Assembly: GCA_965224735.1 (NCBI GenBank)
Contig: OZ245059.1
Coordinates: 1,488,001-1,552,000, forward strand
Source of the DNA: Robiginitomaculum_A sp036478535
GTDB lineage: Bacteria > Pseudomonadota > Alphaproteobacteria > Caulobacterales > Maricaulaceae
Length of the DNA stretch: 64,000 bases
Direction: 5' to 3'
The notes under the pieces were generated by a model that ran no database searches, had not been told where the DNA came from, and saw nothing but the letters and a program-made list of their open reading frames with translations. Below, one piece after another: positions 61,682 through 64,000 of this stretch. A program made the translations under genes and the position numbers. Numbering within the stretch: the first letter of the stretch is position 1; every line of letters begins with the position of its first letter.

Positions 61682-62767
61682 ATGAAACTTATTCAAAAAT
61701 ACTTTCTGCGTTCTGCTTTAACGCCGCTTTTACTCTCTTTGGGAGCCTTGTCTTTGCTCGCGCTGCTAACACAAAGCCTCTCGACCATAGATTTGATCAT
61801 TGAGAATCGCCAATCCGCTCTCACCTTTCTTTATATTACAGTGCTCGCCTTGCCCCAACTCTTTGGGATTATCATGCCATTGGCTGTGTTTATGGCCATG
61901 TTATACGCATTTAATAGGCTCAATGTAGACAATGAACTCGTCGTCAGTAAGGCCGCTGGCATTACCCCGTGGCAAATTGCAAGCCCCGCCTTGCGCATAG
62001 GCACCTATGCCCTCATAGTCCACCTAATTATCAACTTATATATTCAGCCCTACTCATTTCGCAAAATGCGTGAGGCTCTTTTGGAAGTGCGCACGGACGT
62101 AGCATCGCGTATGGTTCGTGCAGGTGAGTTTAGTCAGCCCACCCCAGGGCTAACTGTTTACGCAAGCGAAATATTGCCCTCAGGGCGCATGAAAAACGTA
62201 ATGATATATGATACCCGCAGCGCAGATACACCCATCACCTATGCTGCGCGCGAAGGGATTATATCCTCAAAAGATGGAAATACCAGTTTCACCTTTATTG
62301 ATGGGAGCCTCAATTTTATCAATGATGAAGGCACAATGGACGTTACAAATTTCGAATCTTACACATATAATCTAACAAATATCCTGGCTGTCGATCCTGT
62401 TTTGCACCTTAAGTCATCTGATCGATATTTATATGAACTGTTTTACCCAGATCCAAATACCTTAATTGATCTGCGTCATAAGAAAAAATACAAAGCTGAA
62501 GCTCATGCGCGCTTATCTGCGCCGCTCTATAATATAGCTTTAGTCTTGATGGCACTCGCTTTTCTTGTTCGAGGGGAACACAGGAAAATGGGTTATGGCC
62601 GCCGAATAGCCCTCGCAGCGGCTATGGGATTCGGTCTTAGGCTTATCGGCTTTGCACTCGTCTCAACTGCAGAAAGCGATTCTGCTTTAAACGCGGTGCA
62701 ATATGTAGTTCCTTTAGGCGCAAGTTTTGTTCTCTCTTGGTATCTGTTCAGCAAAAAAGGCGTGTGA
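61682..62767 (+). CDS. lptF: LPS export ABC transporter permease LptF
   Basis: This 361-residue inner-membrane protein has the YjgP/YjgQ fold: three membrane helices at each end (ALTPLLLSLGALSLLALLTQ and LFGIIMPLAVFMAMLYAFNR early; LMALAFLVRGEHRKMGYGRR late) around a periplasmic beta-jellyroll. With LptG and LptB2 it extracts lipopolysaccharide from the inner membrane. lptG follows after four bases. Confidence 0.92.
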   Translation: MKLIQKYFLRSALTPLLLSLGALSLLALLTQSLSTIDLIIENRQSALTFLYITVLALPQLFGIIMPLAVFMAMLYAFNRLNVDNELVVSKAAGITPWQIASPALRIGTYALIVHLIINLYIQPYSFRKMREALLEVRTDVASRMVRAGEFSQPTPGLTVYASEILPSGRMKNVMIYDTRSADTPITYAAREGIISSKDGNTSFTFIDGSLNFINDEGTMDVTNFESYTYNLTNILAVDPVLHLKSSDRYLYELFYPDPNTLIDLRHKKKYKAEAHARLSAPLYNIALVLMALAFLVRGEHRKMGYGRRIALAAAMGFGLRLIGFALVSTAESDSALNAVQYVVPLGASFVLSWYLFSKKGV

Positions 62768-62771
62768 CATC

Positions 62772-63869
62772 ATGATATATACTTTAAATAAGTATCTTAC
62801 GCTTTGGATTTTTAAGGGTATTTTTATCGCCTTTATCATTATTACAGGCATAATAATTTTGGTAGATTTCGTGGAAACATCACGAAATTTGGGTACAAAC
62901 AACACTATTAACTCTCTAACAAAGCTTTCTCTTGCAGGCTTGAATGCCCCGCAGCTTGTCGAAAAAACTATCCCATTCGCCATTCTTTTTGGCGTTATGG
63001 GTACGCTTTTCTCCCTCAATAAACGTTCAGAATTTATCATCATGCGCGCCGCAGGGCTTTCCGTATGGAAATTTTTGAAACCAGCAATGTTTATGAGTGC
63101 AATCATTGGCATTATTTGGACGTTTGCCTTCAACCCACTCGCTGCGATCTCAGCACGAAAACATCAAGCAATGATCGCTAAAATAACTGGTGGCGAAGGT
63201 ATACAAAATCAAAAAACCGATATCTGGATTCGCGAAGGAAATGAAGACGGGCACGTTGTTATTCATGCCAAAAGCGCAAATATTGCGGCCCACGAAATTT
63301 ACAATGTGACATTTTATTATTTCTTTTTAGACAGTGCTAATAAGCCCAAATTCACAACTCGTTACGATGCTAAGAGCGCTAAATTACACAAAAACAATTA
63401 TTGGGTAATTACTGATCTTACCGAAAATGTGGCAGGTAAACCGCCTCAGTATTCAAAAACCCGTTCCATTCCAACCTCTATAGATTGGGAAACACTGCGC
63501 GAACTATCAAGTACAAAAAATATGCCATCCTTCTGGAATATCACCAGCGAAATAAAAAAAGCAAAACAAGCAGGATTTGATACAACGCGCCTTTATTTGC
63601 AATTTAACAAGCTTCTAGCTCTCCCAGTCCTTTTGCTTGCCATGACAATTATAGCTGCTTGCGCGGCGATTAACCTGGCACGAGAGGGCGGGACATTACG
63701 CCTTCTTATTGCGGGCGGGACTCTTGGCTTTGGTGTTTATTTTACCGATAACATTATCAGCGCATTTGGAGAAACTGGTGCCCTGCCCCCTATGCTTGCG
63801 GCTTGGTCCGTGCCGATTCTGGTGCTTTGTCTTGGCATTGTTTTTCTCTCAAAAATGGAAGACGGTTAA
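62772..63869 (+). CDS. lptG: LPS export ABC transporter permease LptG
   Basis: This 365-residue partner of LptF has the same layout. It begins MIYTLNKYLTLWIFKGIFIA, has LVEKTIPFAILFGVMGTLFS and ends with AGGTLGFGVYFTDNIISAFG and three helices. ATG 62772 lies four bases after the lptF stop and is preferred to an upstream start inside lptF. Confidence 0.92.
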   Translation: MIYTLNKYLTLWIFKGIFIAFIIITGIIILVDFVETSRNLGTNNTINSLTKLSLAGLNAPQLVEKTIPFAILFGVMGTLFSLNKRSEFIIMRAAGLSVWKFLKPAMFMSAIIGIIWTFAFNPLAAISARKHQAMIAKITGGEGIQNQKTDIWIREGNEDGHVVIHAKSANIAAHEIYNVTFYYFFLDSANKPKFTTRYDAKSAKLHKNNYWVITDLTENVAGKPPQYSKTRSIPTSIDWETLRELSSTKNMPSFWNITSEIKKAKQAGFDTTRLYLQFNKLLALPVLLLAMTIIAACAAINLAREGGTLRLLIAGGTLGFGVYFTDNIISAFGETGALPPMLAAWSVPILVLCLGIVFLSKMEDG

Positions 63870-63951
63870 TTGATATTTTTTAATGATATGGCGATTGCTT
63901 AAGCAAAAAAAATGCCTATGCTATCGCAAAATACCAATAGGAAATTGTACA

Positions 63952-64000
63952 ATGAAAATATCCTTTAATAAAGCTGTCTCCACAACCTTGTTGGTTTGCA
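63952..64000 (+). CDS. Start of an exported protein, probably LptD (cut by right edge)
   Basis: ATG 63952, with AGGAAA twelve bases upstream, reads MKISFNKAVSTTLLVC, the start of a signal peptide. In alphaproteobacteria lptD commonly follows lptFG, so this is the likely identity, but only 16 codons are visible. Confidence 0.45.
   Translation, partial: MKISFNKAVSTTLLVC

Noticed and set aside
1..64000. CRISPR arrays, tRNA and rRNA genes
   Set aside because: No regularly spaced repeats and no recognisable tRNA or rRNA segments were seen by eye. A dedicated search could still find a tRNA.

Overview
The window looks like the chromosome of a marine-type alphaproteobacterium with a moderate to low G+C content. 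Core genes show this: the rlpA-dac-tmk-holB-tatD-MBL operon, hdaA, purMN, rnd, a holC/pepA pair divergent from lptFG, and a TadG-like protein. Gene families point the same way: fdsGBA formate dehydrogenase, a large TonB receptor with a TPR-sulfotransferase partner, DUF1289, DUF2066 and I78 proteins. No rRNA, tRNA or CRISPR array was recognised by eye.

Layout. (1) 1-1.5 kb: a Tn3-type transposase fragment at the left edge and a decayed IS481 element. (2) 1.5-6.3 kb: TPR-sulfotransferase and TonB-dependent receptor. (3) 6.4-9.9 kb: a nest of a decayed IS481 copy, two IS630 elements and an integrase fragment. (4) 9.9-20.3 kb, minus strand: a long operon of MttB-family methyltransferase, enolase-superfamily enzyme, NADH:flavin oxidoreductase, fdsG, fdsB, fdsA and fdhD. 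(5) 20.4-24.9 kb: BetI-like TetR regulator, a decayed IS3 element, MFS transporter, GlxA/AraC-type regulator, DUF1289 protein. (6) 25.1-35.7 kb, plus strand: fhs, corrinoid protein, DUF1638, metV-like, metF, methyl-THF:corrinoid methyltransferase, GFA protein, RACo-like activator and a second mttB, interrupted by an IS110 element. (7) 35.7-42.7 kb: IS5 fragments, an intact Tn3-family transposon (36285-40242) and an older, broken Tn3 relative into which it jumped. (8) 42.9-64 kb: housekeeping genes, broken only by one transposase fragment.

How it fits together. Regions 4 and 6 together describe corrinoid-dependent demethylation of a quaternary amine in a probably aerobic cell. An MttB-family enzyme would move a methyl group from a betaine-like substrate to the corrinoid protein. 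The pterin methyltransferase would pass it to tetrahydrofolate, MetF/MetV would oxidise it, and Fhs run in reverse would release formate and ATP. The Fds dehydrogenase would then oxidise formate to CO2. RACo would reactivate oxidised corrinoid. The oxidoreductase could remove a further N-methyl group as formaldehyde, with the GFA protein nearby. FolD/FchA are not in the window. Neither mttB gene contains an in-frame amber codon, so these are non-pyrrolysine members whose substrate cannot be read from sequence.

The main regulatory observation is an 18-bp palindrome, RCTRACY-GWTT-AGTTAGT, found three times. It sits directly next to the -10 region of a promoter with the same geometry upstream of the TonB receptor, of the mttB operon and, in the inferred original arrangement, of the BetI-like tetR gene itself. 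The IS3 element now lies between the tetR gene and that promoter. A second observation is that the enzymes expected to dock on the corrinoid protein carry Arg/Lys-rich tails, while the corrinoid protein has an acidic N-terminal extension.
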